Shown piece after piece: positions 54,695 through 63,209 of a DNA stretch of 64,000 nt. Numbering within the stretch: position 1 is the first letter of the stretch; every line of letters begins with the position of its first letter. The position numbers and the translations under genes are program-made. Source of the stretch: Polynucleobacter sp. MWH-Berg-3C6 (GTDB taxonomy: Bacteria; Pseudomonadota; Gammaproteobacteria; Burkholderiales; Burkholderiaceae); assembly GCF_018881855.1 (NCBI RefSeq), contig NZ_JACVPN010000003.1, positions 62,001-126,000 on the forward strand. The letters run 5' to 3'. The notes under the pieces are model-generated. The model was not told the origin of the DNA and did not search any database. It was given only the letters and a program-made list of their open reading frames with translations.

Positions 54695-55570
54695 TCAATC
54701 TGAAGAAATCAAATTGTAAGCGGGATTCTTATTTAAGCCCCGAACAATCCGACCTACCCATCCTTTTGGAAGATTTTGTAAAAGATTCTCCAGTTTCGCG
54801 GTATCGGCCTTAGGGTCTAAGACGGCAAAAACGCTACTTCCAGAACCAGACATGCGGGGCTCTGAGCCCGATACTGTCTGGCTAATCCAATCCAAAGCTT
54901 GCTTCACTTCAGGACAAATCCGCACCGCTACTGCCTGACAATCGTTTGATAAATCCGACCATGGCGATGCAAGAAAGCCATCAATTGTAATCTGAGCATG
55001 ATTTCGGGTCAAATCCGGGTCTTGAAAAATGCTTGCCGTGGTGATGCCTTGCTTGGGAAAAATAACCAAAAAAACGCGATTTTCTAGCTCAAGTCCCCGG
55101 ATTTTTTCACCAATTCCCTCTACAAATGCATTTTGGCCATGGATAAAAAAAGGCACATCGGCGCCAAGCTGGAGCCCCAACTTGGCTAAAGTTTCTTGAT
55201 CGAGTTGCAGCTTCCAGAGTGCGTTCAGTCCAATTAGGGTAGTTGCGGCATCTGATGATCCACCGCCTAAACCAGCACCTATCGGAATTTCTTTCTGCAG
55301 TTCGATTTCAACACCACCATCAAACATACAAAATTCTTTTAATAGCTTTGCGGCGCGGACCACTAAATCTTCTTCTGGAGGTACGCCAGCTATTGGGTTG
55401 ATGCGACGCACTTCATTTTCGGGAATGGCCGTTAGGGTGATGGTGTCACACCAATCAATCAGTTGAAAAACAGATTGAAGCAAGTGATAGCCATCTGGAC
55501 GACGTCCAATAATATGCAGAAAAAGATTGAGCTTTGCTGGTGAGCGCAGCACCAAAATATTCTTACTCAT
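54695..55570 (-). CDS. ispE: 4-diphosphocytidyl-2-C-methyl-D-erythritol kinase
   Basis: A 291-residue GHMP kinase of the non-mevalonate isoprenoid pathway. The N-terminal SPAKLNLFLHIIGRRPDGYH (about 10-29) binds substrate, the ATP loop is IPIGAGLGGGSSDAATTL near 93-110, and the third motif MSGSGSSVFAV is near 250. I start at ATG 55570 (MSKNILVL), overlapping the TPR-LolB stop by 8 bp; an upstream ATG at 55609 adds residues inside that gene. The tRNA-Gln follows directly. Confidence 0.95.
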   Translation of the reverse strand: MSKNILVLRSPAKLNLFLHIIGRRPDGYHLLQSVFQLIDWCDTITLTAIPENEVRRINPIAGVPPEEDLVVRAAKLLKEFCMFDGGVEIELQKEIPIGAGLGGGSSDAATTLIGLNALWKLQLDQETLAKLGLQLGADVPFFIHGQNAFVEGIGEKIRGLELENRVFLVIFPKQGITTASIFQDPDLTRNHAQITIDGFLASPWSDLSNDCQAVAVRICPEVKQALDWISQTVSGSEPRMSGSGSSVFAVLDPKADTAKLENLLQNLPKGWVGRIVRGLNKNPAYNLISSD

Positions 55571-57050
55571 TCGGGTGATCGAATACCAAACGAATATCAA
55601 TAGACCCAATATTGGAGCTGCGGGTCATTGTGAGTTTATCGAGACGCTTCTTATTGCCCCAGGTGTAAACCAAGTCCCAGCCATCCTGACTAATTTTGCT
55701 GACTTGACCTTGAGCATTTCGATCGACGCTAGCCTCGCTACCGGGCCTGACTTCACCCCTTAGCCAATTAGATAAACCTCGTGCAGGTAATGGCAGTCCT
55801 AATGTATTTTGAATTAATGTATCGGCATCAATCGCAGTGACTACTTGACCATCGCGTTCTAATATTGCCTCGCCTGGATTAATCGTAATCTTGGCAATGG
55901 CGCCGCCAACAGGATTTCGAATTTCTAAAATATCTTTAAGTGCATCTTGCGTTAAGGTAAAGCCACCAGAACCGCCTTGATTTTGAGACTCGGTAATGCC
56001 GATTACTTTTACAGCAAAGCGACCATCCCATGAGCCCTGAGGAGCTTTCTCTGGGGTTGACCAGTCAGGCTTGAGACGTTTTAAAGTCTCTTTGAGAGTG
56101 GGATTGTTAGCATCTAATTTCTGCCCTTGACGCCACATTTCTTCAGCCTCAGGGCGGCGGTCCATGACCCATAAGACCTCACCAGTATGAGCAGCAATAT
56201 CAGCTTCAGGTTTCATTGTGAATGCTTGCTGTAGTTGTTCTAACGCTAGAGCATTTTTACCGAGTCTAAAGTTTACCCATCCTAGGCTATCTAAAATAAA
56301 GCCATCCTTTGGCGATAGCTGATGCGCTTTACTGATTAATGTGAATGCTTCGGGAAGTTTGACATTGCGGTCAGCTAGAGAGTATCCAAGCGCATTTAAA
56401 GAGTTTGCATCATTTGGGTATTTGCGCAAAATCTCGCGCAAAGTTTTTTCCATCACATCCATGTGCCCCATTTTTTCTGCGGACATCGCATAGGTGTATA
56501 GTAGGCCAGGATTTTTTAGTGACAGTTTGACAGTGGATGCAATCTCATAGAAAGCTCGCAAGGCTTCATTTTCATCTTTGGCCTTAGCCAGTAAGGCTTG
56601 CAGTTGCAGCAAAGTATTTTCTTGCTGCGCAGGCGCTTGTTGTTTGAGTAAAGTAATTGCTGGCTTAACAGCATCAGCCCAACGGTTGTTCAAAATCAGA
56701 AGGGTGATGAGTACTTCCTTGGGTTTGGTTTCGGAGACTGGTGATAACTCATCCCAGACTTTTGCTGCTTGCAGTGCTAAATCAGGAGAGCCGCCGCCGA
56801 TTGCAATTTCCATAGCTCTTTGGGCTAGACGAGGATCCCTGTATTGACGGGCCATTTCCAAATAGGTGTTGTAAGCAAGCCCTGCCTCACCCCTTTGCAG
56901 GGCAATCTCCGAAGCAAGTACTTCGAATACAGCTTCTCCAGTCTTCAGGCCATCGGGTTGTGCATGGACTTGACTTGAAAAAGCTGCCCCGCTGGAGAGG
57001 GCTAAAAGGAATAAGCCCTGCAAAAGGGGCTTGCGCGTGAATTTGCTCAT
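55563..57050 (-). CDS. Fused TPR protein and LolB-like lipoprotein-insertion domain, no lipidation cysteine
   Basis: A 495-residue exported protein. Signal peptide about 1-30 (FLLALSSGAAFSSQVHA). Several TPR-like helical repeats span about 40-330 (for instance NALGYSLADRNVKLPEAFTL and DSLGWVNFRLGKNALALEQL). The C-terminal part (about 340-495) is LolB-like: WDGRFAVKV, GGFTLTQ, then LPLPARGLSNWLRG. LolB takes lipoproteins from LolA into the outer membrane and is itself a lipoprotein, yet this protein has no cysteine at all. In many relatives the TPR protein and lolB are separate neighbours just before ispE. I start at ATG 57050: TAGAAT lies exactly six bases upstream, and the GTG at 57056 would fall in that spacer. 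Confidence 0.88.
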   Translation of the reverse strand: MSKFTRKPLLQGLFLLALSSGAAFSSQVHAQPDGLKTGEAVFEVLASEIALQRGEAGLAYNTYLEMARQYRDPRLAQRAMEIAIGGGSPDLALQAAKVWDELSPVSETKPKEVLITLLILNNRWADAVKPAITLLKQQAPAQQENTLLQLQALLAKAKDENEALRAFYEIASTVKLSLKNPGLLYTYAMSAEKMGHMDVMEKTLREILRKYPNDANSLNALGYSLADRNVKLPEAFTLISKAHQLSPKDGFILDSLGWVNFRLGKNALALEQLQQAFTMKPEADIAAHTGEVLWVMDRRPEAEEMWRQGQKLDANNPTLKETLKRLKPDWSTPEKAPQGSWDGRFAVKVIGITESQNQGGSGGFTLTQDALKDILEIRNPVGGAIAKITINPGEAILERDGQVVTAIDADTLIQNTLGLPLPARGLSNWLRGEVRPGSEASVDRNAQGQVSKISQDGWDLVYTWGNKKRLDKLTMTRSSNIGSIDIRLVFDHPNE

Positions 57051-57056
57051 AAGCAC

Positions 57057-57062
57057 ATTCTA
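57057..57062 (-). promoter_or_regulatory. Leaderless-type -10 box of the TPR-LolB operon
   Basis: Minus-strand TAGAAT, six bases (GTGCTT), ATG 57050. It faces away from the mutM box at 57074-57079, 11 bp away. It heads the TPR-LolB, ispE, tRNA-Gln, prs run. Confidence 0.55.
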
Positions 57063-57073
57063 ATCTGCGAATC

Positions 57074-57079
57074 TACAAT
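57074..57079 (+). promoter_or_regulatory. Leaderless-type -10 box of mutM
   Basis: TACAAT, six bases (CCATTT), ATG 57086. No Shine-Dalgarno precedes the ATG. The mutM N-terminus must be MPELPEVE, because the Pro after the Met is catalytic, so this start is certain. Confidence 0.6.
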
Positions 57080-57085
57080 CCATTT

Positions 57086-57922
57086 ATGCCCGAACTTCCA
57101 GAAGTAGAAGTCACCAGATTAGGAATTGCCCCCCACCTTGAGGGGCGCAAGGTAAGTGCCGTCAAAGTGCTGGATGGGCGCTTACGTTGGCCTGTGCCCA
57201 GTAATTTGCCCAAGATTTTGTCAGGACAGCAGGTGCAGTCGATTGCAAGGCGCGGGAAATATCTCCTTTTGGAAATGGACACCGGTTATTTGCTCATCCA
57301 TTTGGGTATGACTGGCACTTTGCGGGTTTTGCCCAGCTCTGATCCTTTGAAATTGCATGATCGAGTCACTTTTGAGTTCGGCAAGCTGAGTCTGCGCTTA
57401 CATGACCCCAGAAAATTTGGTGCCGTGTTATGGCATGCCAATACCAAAGGCCCTCTTGAGAAAAACGCACTTTTACAAAAATTGGGCGTTGAACCTTTTT
57501 CTGATGAGTTCGCAGGTGAGCTTGGGGCAGACGTTCTCTATAAAACCTCACGCAAGCGTAGCGTTGCCGTTAAACAATTTTTACTAGCTGGACAAGCTGT
57601 AGTCGGTGTCGGCAATATCTATTGTTCCGAAAGCTTGTTCGAAGCAGGTATTCATCCTGCAAAAGCAGCTGGTAAGTTAACCCGTCCACAGTGCTCTCGT
57701 TTAGCAAACGCCGTAAGGCTGATTTTAAAAAAAGCCATTGCGGCTGGCGGAAGTAGTTTGAAAGATTTCGTCAATAGCTCAGGCGATCCCGGCCACTTCA
57801 TGGTGCAAACCAAAGTCTATGACCGCAAGGGTTTGCCCTGTAAGGTTTGTAAAACGCCGATTGCGCAAATTGTTCAGGGGCAGCGCTCCACTTATTTCTG
57901 CCCCCAATGTCAAAAACGTTAA
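57086..57922 (+). CDS. mutM: Formamidopyrimidine-DNA glycosylase
   Basis: A 278-residue Fpg that removes 8-oxoguanine and cuts the strand. The N-terminus PELPEVEVTRLGI has the catalytic Pro2 and Glu3. Lys near 59 in RGKYLLLEM is the conserved lysine. Asn in VVGVGNIYCSESLFEAGIHP near 174 and the C-terminal zinc finger CKVC...CPQC (about 252-276) are intact. It overlaps mutY by 16 bp, so both halves of the 8-oxoG repair (GO) system are coexpressed. Confidence 0.97.
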   Translation: MPELPEVEVTRLGIAPHLEGRKVSAVKVLDGRLRWPVPSNLPKILSGQQVQSIARRGKYLLLEMDTGYLLIHLGMTGTLRVLPSSDPLKLHDRVTFEFGKLSLRLHDPRKFGAVLWHANTKGPLEKNALLQKLGVEPFSDEFAGELGADVLYKTSRKRSVAVKQFLLAGQAVVGVGNIYCSESLFEAGIHPAKAAGKLTRPQCSRLANAVRLILKKAIAAGGSSLKDFVNSSGDPGHFMVQTKVYDRKGLPCKVCKTPIAQIVQGQRSTYFCPQCQKR

Positions 57923-59052
57923 TCAATACTTTTTCTAAAAAATTGCTTGCATGGCATGGTGTCAGTGGTCGCTCAGGTTTGCCGTGGCAGGGCAATCGCG
58001 ATCCATACGCAGTTTGGGTTTCTGAAATCATGCTGCAGCAAACCCAAGTAGCTACAGTACTAGGGCGCTACCCCCTTTTTATGAAGCGCTTTCCGACGGT
58101 AAAAAAATTGGCTGCCGCTGATATCGATGAAGTATTGGCTGAATGGGCAGGAATGGGTTATTACTCTCGCGCTAGAAACTTACATGCTTGTGCAAAACAG
58201 GTCATGCAAGATTTTTCTGGAAAGTTTCCAAGCGATCCTATATTGCTTGAGCAGTTAAAAGGTATAGGTCGATCAACGGCGGGTGCAATTGCTGCTTTTG
58301 CTTTTCATGAGAGAGCACCAATACTCGATGCAAACGTCAAAAGAATTTTGGCGCGCTTGTTCGCAATTGAGGGCGCCATACAAGATAAAGCTGTAAATGA
58401 ACGCCTATGGCAATTAGCGCAAAACTTGTTACCAAATCAATCAGCAGATATGCCGGTATATACACAAGCCTTAATGGACTTTGGCGCTACTTGGTGTACT
58501 GCGCGCAAGCCGGTATGCATGGGGGCAGAGAAAAAATGTCCATTTGCAAAAGATTGCCAGGCAAACTTAAGTAATCAGGTTCTAGCTTTGCCCCAAAAAG
58601 CGATCAAAGCAAAATCACCAGAGTTTGACTGCGATATGTTGTTAATCAGATCTGGGAACTTTGTTCTATTACAAAAGCGACCTAGCAAGGCAATTTGGGG
58701 TGGCTTGTGGTCTTTGCCGGAATCGCCGTGGAGGCCAAGGGTTGGCAAGGGTCATCAGACTACCCAGGGCCTCAAAGAACTCCTCGCCATATTTTTACCA
58801 GAGGAAAATATTGCTGGCTTGGGTAAATCCATTAAAGAATTAAAGCCCAGCAATCAAATCAAACATATCTTTACCCATCGTCGTTTATGGATGCAGATTT
58901 GGGAGGCGAACACCTCAAAGACTATCGAGTTTTTAAGTCCAAATCTGAAATGGGTGCCCCTTGCTCAGTTGGGGAGATACGGTTTACCCCAGCCAATTAA
59001 GATTTTGCTGTTGGGATTGAGTCTAATTCGCGGTGGCGATCTAAAAAATTAA
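57907..59052 (+). CDS. mutY: A/G-specific adenine DNA glycosylase
   Basis: A 381-residue MutY that removes adenine paired with 8-oxoguanine. The segment IMLQQTQVATVLGRYP near 39-54 holds the catalytic Glu-region, the helix-hairpin-helix is LKGIGRSTAGAIAAF near 118-132, and the catalytic Asp141 is in ILDANVKRIL. The [4Fe-4S] cysteines are 197, 204, 211 and 217: the spacing is C-x6-C-x6-C-x5-C, whereas the usual form is C-x6-C-x2-C-x5-C, so four residues are inserted. A Nudix-like C-terminal domain (about 235-381) recognises 8-oxoG. The last 56 bp overlap the convergent rapZ gene. Confidence 0.95.
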   Translation: MSKTLINTFSKKLLAWHGVSGRSGLPWQGNRDPYAVWVSEIMLQQTQVATVLGRYPLFMKRFPTVKKLAAADIDEVLAEWAGMGYYSRARNLHACAKQVMQDFSGKFPSDPILLEQLKGIGRSTAGAIAAFAFHERAPILDANVKRILARLFAIEGAIQDKAVNERLWQLAQNLLPNQSADMPVYTQALMDFGATWCTARKPVCMGAEKKCPFAKDCQANLSNQVLALPQKAIKAKSPEFDCDMLLIRSGNFVLLQKRPSKAIWGGLWSLPESPWRPRVGKGHQTTQGLKELLAIFLPEENIAGLGKSIKELKPSNQIKHIFTHRRLWMQIWEANTSKTIEFLSPNLKWVPLAQLGRYGLPQPIKILLLGLSLIRGGDLKN

Positions 59053-59887
59053 TCTGTAGGGCGCCCAAATCTTTTTGCGCCCGAAAGTGCTCAATAATTC
59101 TATTGACCAAATACACTGAGCGATGTTGTCCACCAGTGCAGCCAATAGCCACTGTTAGATAGCTGCGACCATCTGCAATATAGTGTGGCAACCATTTGTC
59201 GATGAACTGAATAATGTCGCCTTCCATGCTGACCACCTCAGGAATTTTTTCTAAGAATTCTTGCACGGGCTTATCTTTGCCAGTGAGGGGTCGTAAGATT
59301 TTGTCGTAGTGCGGGTTGGGCAAGCAGCGCACATCAAAGACCAGATCTGCTTCACTAGGCACTCCTTTTTTGAAGCCAAAGGATTCAAAAATGACAGTTA
59401 GCCCAACAGGTTTGTCTTTGAGGAGATCTTGTATCCAAGAGCGTAGAGCGTGAGCCGGTAGATTGCTAGTGTCAATGCTATGCGCTTGTGTGCGCAGTGG
59501 TTCTAGTAGGCTACGCTCATTATCAATCGCTTCAATTAGAGTGGCAGATTGTGTTTGCTTAAGATTTGTCGATAAGGGGTGACGTCTGCGAGTTTCTGAA
59601 AAGCGCTGTACTAGGGTATTGGTGTCAGCGTTTAAGAAAACAACTCTCACTTGATGGTTGCGACGTAAGCTTTCCAGTATTGAAGGTAGTTTAGTAATCG
59701 ATTCGCCACGACGTGCATCAATCGCAACTGCTACGCGCTCACTATTTTCTTTTTCGAGAGTGGTGATGAGGCTTTCAAGGAGAGAGACGGGAAGATTATC
59801 AACACAGTCATACCCTGCATCTTCAAAGGCCCTCAGGGCAACTGATTTACCTGAGCCAGAGATTCCGGTAATCAGATTGATTTGCAT
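58997..59887 (-). CDS. rapZ: RNase adapter protein RapZ
   Basis: A 296-residue protein of the RapZ/YvcJ family. The Walker A is ITGISGSGKSVALRAFEDAG (residues 6-25), a DVRCLPNPHYDK segment lies near 185-196, and the C-terminal domain has IGCTGGQHRSVYLVNR near 249-264. In E. coli it guides RNase E to the GlmZ sRNA and senses glucosamine-6-phosphate. No GlmZ is visible here. It is the end of the lpt-hpf-ptsN-hprK-rapZ block, 3 bp after hprK. Its 3' end overlaps mutY by 56 bp. Confidence 0.94.
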   Translation of the reverse strand: MQINLITGISGSGKSVALRAFEDAGYDCVDNLPVSLLESLITTLEKENSERVAVAIDARRGESITKLPSILESLRRNHQVRVVFLNADTNTLVQRFSETRRRHPLSTNLKQTQSATLIEAIDNERSLLEPLRTQAHSIDTSNLPAHALRSWIQDLLKDKPVGLTVIFESFGFKKGVPSEADLVFDVRCLPNPHYDKILRPLTGKDKPVQEFLEKIPEVVSMEGDIIQFIDKWLPHYIADGRSYLTVAIGCTGGQHRSVYLVNRIIEHFRAQKDLGALQINFLDRHRELDSIPTAKS

Positions 59888-59890
59888 GGC

Positions 59891-60892
59891 TTAGAGCAAG
59901 CGTCCTTGAGATTTAGTGGAGTCTGATTCAGCATTCATTTGAATGCGTTGCCGCTCAATAAATTCTTTTAGGGTATCAATGCCGCGCAATTGCAAAATCG
60001 TATTGCGTACAGCAGCCTCAACGAGTACTGCCAAGTTACGTCCTGCAGCCACTTGAATTTTTACTGTACGAATAGGAATGCCCAATACATCGATGTGTTG
60101 GGTTTCTAGAGGTAATCTTTCAAACTCTCCATCCGTTCTACGAACCAATTGAACAATTAGGCGCAGCTTGAGCTTGCGGCGTACTGCAGTTTCACCAAAG
60201 ATCGTACGAATATCCAATAAGCCCAAGCCGCGGACCTCAAGTAAGTTGCGCAAGATGGCAGGGCAACGCCCTTCAATATAGTCTGGTCCAAGCCGCGCGA
60301 AGTCAACAGCATCATCTGCCACTAAACCGTGGCCACGAGAAATTAACTCTAGGCCCAATTCACTTTTACCCAAGCCTGAATCGCCAGTTAGCAATACACC
60401 CAATCCCAAGATGTCCATCATCACACCATGCATAGTGATTTGAGGGGCGCCAATTTTGGTGAGGTAAGTGCGCAGATGGTCAATCACTTCTGCTGCTGAG
60501 ATATGAGTAGTAAATAAAGGGGTAGAGGATCGCTGGCAAAAGAGTTGCAAGTCTGTATCTGCCGCTTTGCCGTCAGCTACGATGACGCAAGGAGGTGTTT
60601 TGGAGATGAGGCTGGCGATTTGCTCTTGTTTTTGTTTGGGCTCCAGCGCTGCGTGATAGTCAACCTCCTGCTCACCAAAAATCTGAATACGGCTTGGGTG
60701 AATGAGATTCAAGTGCCCCACTAAGTCAGAGGTGGCTGCAGCCGCTTTTACTGCTTCAGCTGGAAAGGTGCGATCTGCACCCTCAAGTCCGCCGATCCAG
60801 GAAAGCTTGAGATCTGAAACATTGTCATCAAAAATCTGCTGTGCAGTTACTCCCTCGAGGAGCAAAGGCTGTGTCATTTCGTTGCATCCCAC
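59891..60892 (-). CDS. hprK: HPr(Ser) kinase/phosphorylase
   Basis: A 333-residue enzyme that phosphorylates and dephosphorylates HPr on Ser46. An N-terminal domain (about 1-140) precedes the catalytic part with Walker [21 protein letters not shown] (about 162-181), [12 protein letters not shown] near 183, and the family signature [17 protein letters not shown] near 218-234. The C-terminal helix [11 protein letters not shown] is present. Its target Ser46 is in the HPr encoded at 27.5 kb. It overlaps ptsN by 19 bp. Confidence 0.95.
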   Translation of the reverse strand: MGCNEMTQPLLLEGVTAQQIFDDNVSDLKLSWIGGLEGADRTFPAEAVKAAAATSDLVGHLNLIHPSRIQIFGEQEVDYHAALEPKQKQEQIASLISKTPPCVIVADGKAADTDLQLFCQRSSTPLFTTHISAAEVIDHLRTYLTKIGAPQITMHGVMMDILGLGVLLTGDSGLGKSELGLELISRGHGLVADDAVDFARLGPDYIEGRCPAILRNLLEVRGLGLLDIRTIFGETAVRRKLKLRLIVQLVRRTDGEFERLPLETQHIDVLGIPIRTVKIQVAAGRNLAVLVEAAVRNTILQLRGIDTLKEFIERQRIQMNAESDSTKSQGRLL

Positions 60893-61335
60893 TGTTGTAA
60901 TAACTCACATACTTTTTCTGGATCACTTGCGGATAACAGAAATTGGCGGGCATCTGTATCAGATAATAATTGTGCAATAGAAGAAAGAATCTCTAAATGC
61001 TGTTGAGTCGCTTTTTCAGGAACCAGCAAAAAAATGAGAATTGATACGGGCTCGCCATCCGGTGCTGCAAAATCAATTGGATGTTTAAGTTTGATGAAAG
61101 CAGCGCTTGGCTGCTTGAGCCCCTTAACACGGCCATGCGGAATTGCAACGCCTGCACCAAGTGCTGTGGAGCCTAAATCTTCACGTGCATTTAGGAACCC
61201 CACTACGGAAGCTGCATCGATACCTACTTTTTTGTAGAAGAGATCCCCGGCCGCCGCAAATGCATCAGCTCTGCTAGTAGCAGGGTTATCTAATGCAATG
61301 CAGTCAGGGGTAAAAAGATTGGTCAGGGCATTCAT
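60874..61335 (-). CDS. ptsN: PTS IIA-like nitrogen regulatory protein PtsN
   Basis: A 153-residue EIIA-Ntr/fructose-type protein. The phosphorylated His is in [14 protein letters not shown] near 63-76. The segment [20 protein letters not shown] near 106-125 is typical. It signals nitrogen, carbon or potassium state rather than importing sugar. In many proteobacteria it follows rpoN and hpf; here hpf is present but rpoN is not. It overlaps hprK by 19 bp. Confidence 0.95.
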   Translation of the reverse strand: MNALTNLFTPDCIALDNPATSRADAFAAAGDLFYKKVGIDAASVVGFLNAREDLGSTALGAGVAIPHGRVKGLKQPSAAFIKLKHPIDFAAPDGEPVSILIFLLVPEKATQQHLEILSSIAQLLSDTDARQFLLSASDPEKVCELLQQWDATK

Positions 61336-61368
61336 TGGAATTGATTATAGGTGTCCTGACGAAAGGGA

Positions 61369-61698
61369 TTACTCAAATCGCTTGTCGTGATGATGATCCT
61401 GGATCTTTTCTTTGTGTTTAACGACTTGACGCTCTAGCTTGTCGACCACGGCATCCATAGCGTGATAGAGGTCGGCGTTATGGGCCTCGGCAAACAATTC
61501 CTTACCCTTAAGGTGAATAGTAATTTCGGCACTCTGACGCAGTTCCTTTTCTTTGGCGTTATCTACCACTAGAAAGGCGGACGCATCAATGACGTGGTCA
61601 AAGTGCTTGCGAATTTTGGCCATTCCAGCTTCAAGGTGCGTACGCATGGCTGGGGTTACTTCCAGGTGGCGGCTATTAATTTTCAAATTCATCAGCAT
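61369..61698 (-). CDS. hpf: Ribosome hibernation-promoting factor
   Basis: A 109-residue short HPF/RaiA protein that binds the 30S decoding region and makes inactive ribosome dimers in stationary phase. NLKINSRHLEVTPAMRTHLE opens the beta-alpha fold, and the basic C-terminal helix ERQVVKHKEKIQDHHHDKRF is present. Starts at ATG 61698 or 61692 are possible; AGGAG lies just upstream. A 32-codon reading frame with its own GGAGG ends overlapping this start (61692-61790). It is 178 bp after lptB, at the place where rpoN usually stands. Confidence 0.94.
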   Translation of the reverse strand: MLMNLKINSRHLEVTPAMRTHLEAGMAKIRKHFDHVIDASAFLVVDNAKEKELRQSAEITIHLKGKELFAEAHNADLYHAMDAVVDKLERQVVKHKEKIQDHHHDKRFE

Positions 61699-61876
61699 CT
61701 CCTCTTATATACGCGTGCGCATGCTCGTGCCTGGGGTGCGCAGCAAGCCCCTGAAATCGTTTGAGCAGTATTTTTGGAAAGGACCTTCATGAACCTCCAG
61801 CGTATCAGCGAATTTGCCGAAAACCAAGAGGCGGGAGACATTTTTATTACTTACACGGCCTAGAAGGCCGCCCAGC

Positions 61877-62644
61877 TTACATCCTGAAGTTTTCGCCTAG
61901 ATAGACCCTACGTACGGCGTCGTTTTCGATGATTTGGTCAGGCTTACCTTCAGCCAGAACGCTACCTTCGCTAATGATGTAGGCGTGGTCGCATATACCT
62001 AGGGTTTCCCGAACGTTATGGTCTGTGATGAGAACCCCGATTTGACGGTCTCTCAAGAAGCGCACAATGCGCTGAATCTCCCCAACGGCAATAGGGTCAA
62101 CGCCAGCAAACGGCTCATCTAACAAGATGAATTTGGGTTGGGAGGCTAAGGCTCTCGCAATCTCAACTCTGCGACGTTCGCCACCGGACAGTGAAAGGGC
62201 TGGATTATTTCGAAGATGGCTGATTTGCAGTTCGCCCAAGAGTTCATCGAGGCGGTTTGCGATTTCAGCTTTCGTTAGCGGTTTGCCACCTTGTACTTGC
62301 AGCTCAAGGACAGCCTGAATATTTTCAGCAACATTTAATTTTCTGAAAACCGAAGCTTCTTGCGGAAGGTAGGACAAGCCCATGCGAGCACGTTCATGGA
62401 TCGGTAAATGCGTAATGTCCGCGCCATCCAAAATAATATTCCCGCCGTCAAGCGGAACCAAGCCAACAATCATGTAAAACGAGGTTGTTTTACCGGCACC
62501 GTTTGGTCCAAGCAAGCCGACCACTTCGCCGCATTTCACCTGCACAGAAACATCTCGAACAACCGTCCGAGAACCGTAACGTTTTTGTAAGTGTTGTGCA
62601 CTTAGGGTTGCTGGGCTATTGGTTTGAGCTAAATCCGTTGTCAT
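61877..62644 (-). CDS. lptB: LPS export ABC transporter ATP-binding protein LptB
   Basis: A 255-residue ABC ATPase that powers LPS extraction from the inner membrane with LptFG. Walker A is [16 protein letters not shown] near 44-59, the signature [18 protein letters not shown] near 144-161, Walker [15 protein letters not shown] near 166-179, and the switch His in [10 protein letters not shown] near 201-210. It overlaps lptA by 4 bp. lptF and lptG are not in the window. Confidence 0.97.
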   Translation of the reverse strand: MTTDLAQTNSPATLSAQHLQKRYGSRTVVRDVSVQVKCGEVVGLLGPNGAGKTTSFYMIVGLVPLDGGNIILDGADITHLPIHERARMGLSYLPQEASVFRKLNVAENIQAVLELQVQGGKPLTKAEIANRLDELLGELQISHLRNNPALSLSGGERRRVEIARALASQPKFILLDEPFAGVDPIAVGEIQRIVRFLRDRQIGVLITDHNVRETLGICDHAYIISEGSVLAEGKPDQIIENDAVRRVYLGENFRM

Positions 62645-63204
62645 TTCTCTAATGTGGCTTTTCGTCTTGGTGAAAGGATTGCTCTCGCTAAGGGCAGATC
62701 ATCCGGCTGCGCATCTTTAGGAGGTGTAACCCGATAGTACTGCTTTACATCGTCGTACTCAATTTTCCAGCCGCGCAATTGGTCAATCATTTGCATATTG
62801 AGTAAACGCTTAAGGCTAGCATCGCCAGTTAATGTAAGCACTTCAGTTTTAGCGTTGTAGATAACATTGGATGCTAAGCCTTGCATGAATTCATCTGCAG
62901 GCCCTTCGCGACGTTGTCTAAAGCTGGCGGTCTTATTAGGAGCCCCATTCACATCGACAAATTCATAGCCTTCGGGATCTACTTCAATATGTCCGTCCTC
63001 ACCAGTTACGATGATGCTTCCCTTAATTAATAGGACTTGACCCTTCAGGTCGTAGACTTGCTTCACATCATTTACTGAAACTTTTTCAGCCTCGAGTATG
63101 ACGGGCTTATCTTGGTCAGCCTTTTCAGCATGACTAAAGTTTATGAGACCCAATGATAGAAAAAGCAATGAGCCAAGCGGACGAAGTACAGAACCAGTTC
63201 TCAT
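62641..63204 (-). CDS. lptA: LPS transport periplasmic protein LptA
   Basis: A 187-residue periplasmic bridge protein that carries LPS between LptC and LptD. The signal peptide is about 1-27 ([14 protein letters not shown]). The OstA/LptA beta-jellyroll repeats cover about 33-150, with [20 protein letters not shown] opening the first strands and [20 protein letters not shown] near 113. It sits between lptC (5 bp gap) and lptB (4-bp overlap). Confidence 0.94.
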   Translation of the reverse strand: MRTGSVLRPLGSLLFLSLGLINFSHAEKADQDKPVILEAEKVSVNDVKQVYDLKGQVLLIKGSIIVTGEDGHIEVDPEGYEFVDVNGAPNKTASFRQRREGPADEFMQGLASNVIYNAKTEVLTLTGDASLKRLLNMQMIDQLRGWKIEYDDVKQYYRVTPPKDAQPDDLPLARAILSPRRKATLEK

Positions 63205-63209
63205 GATCT

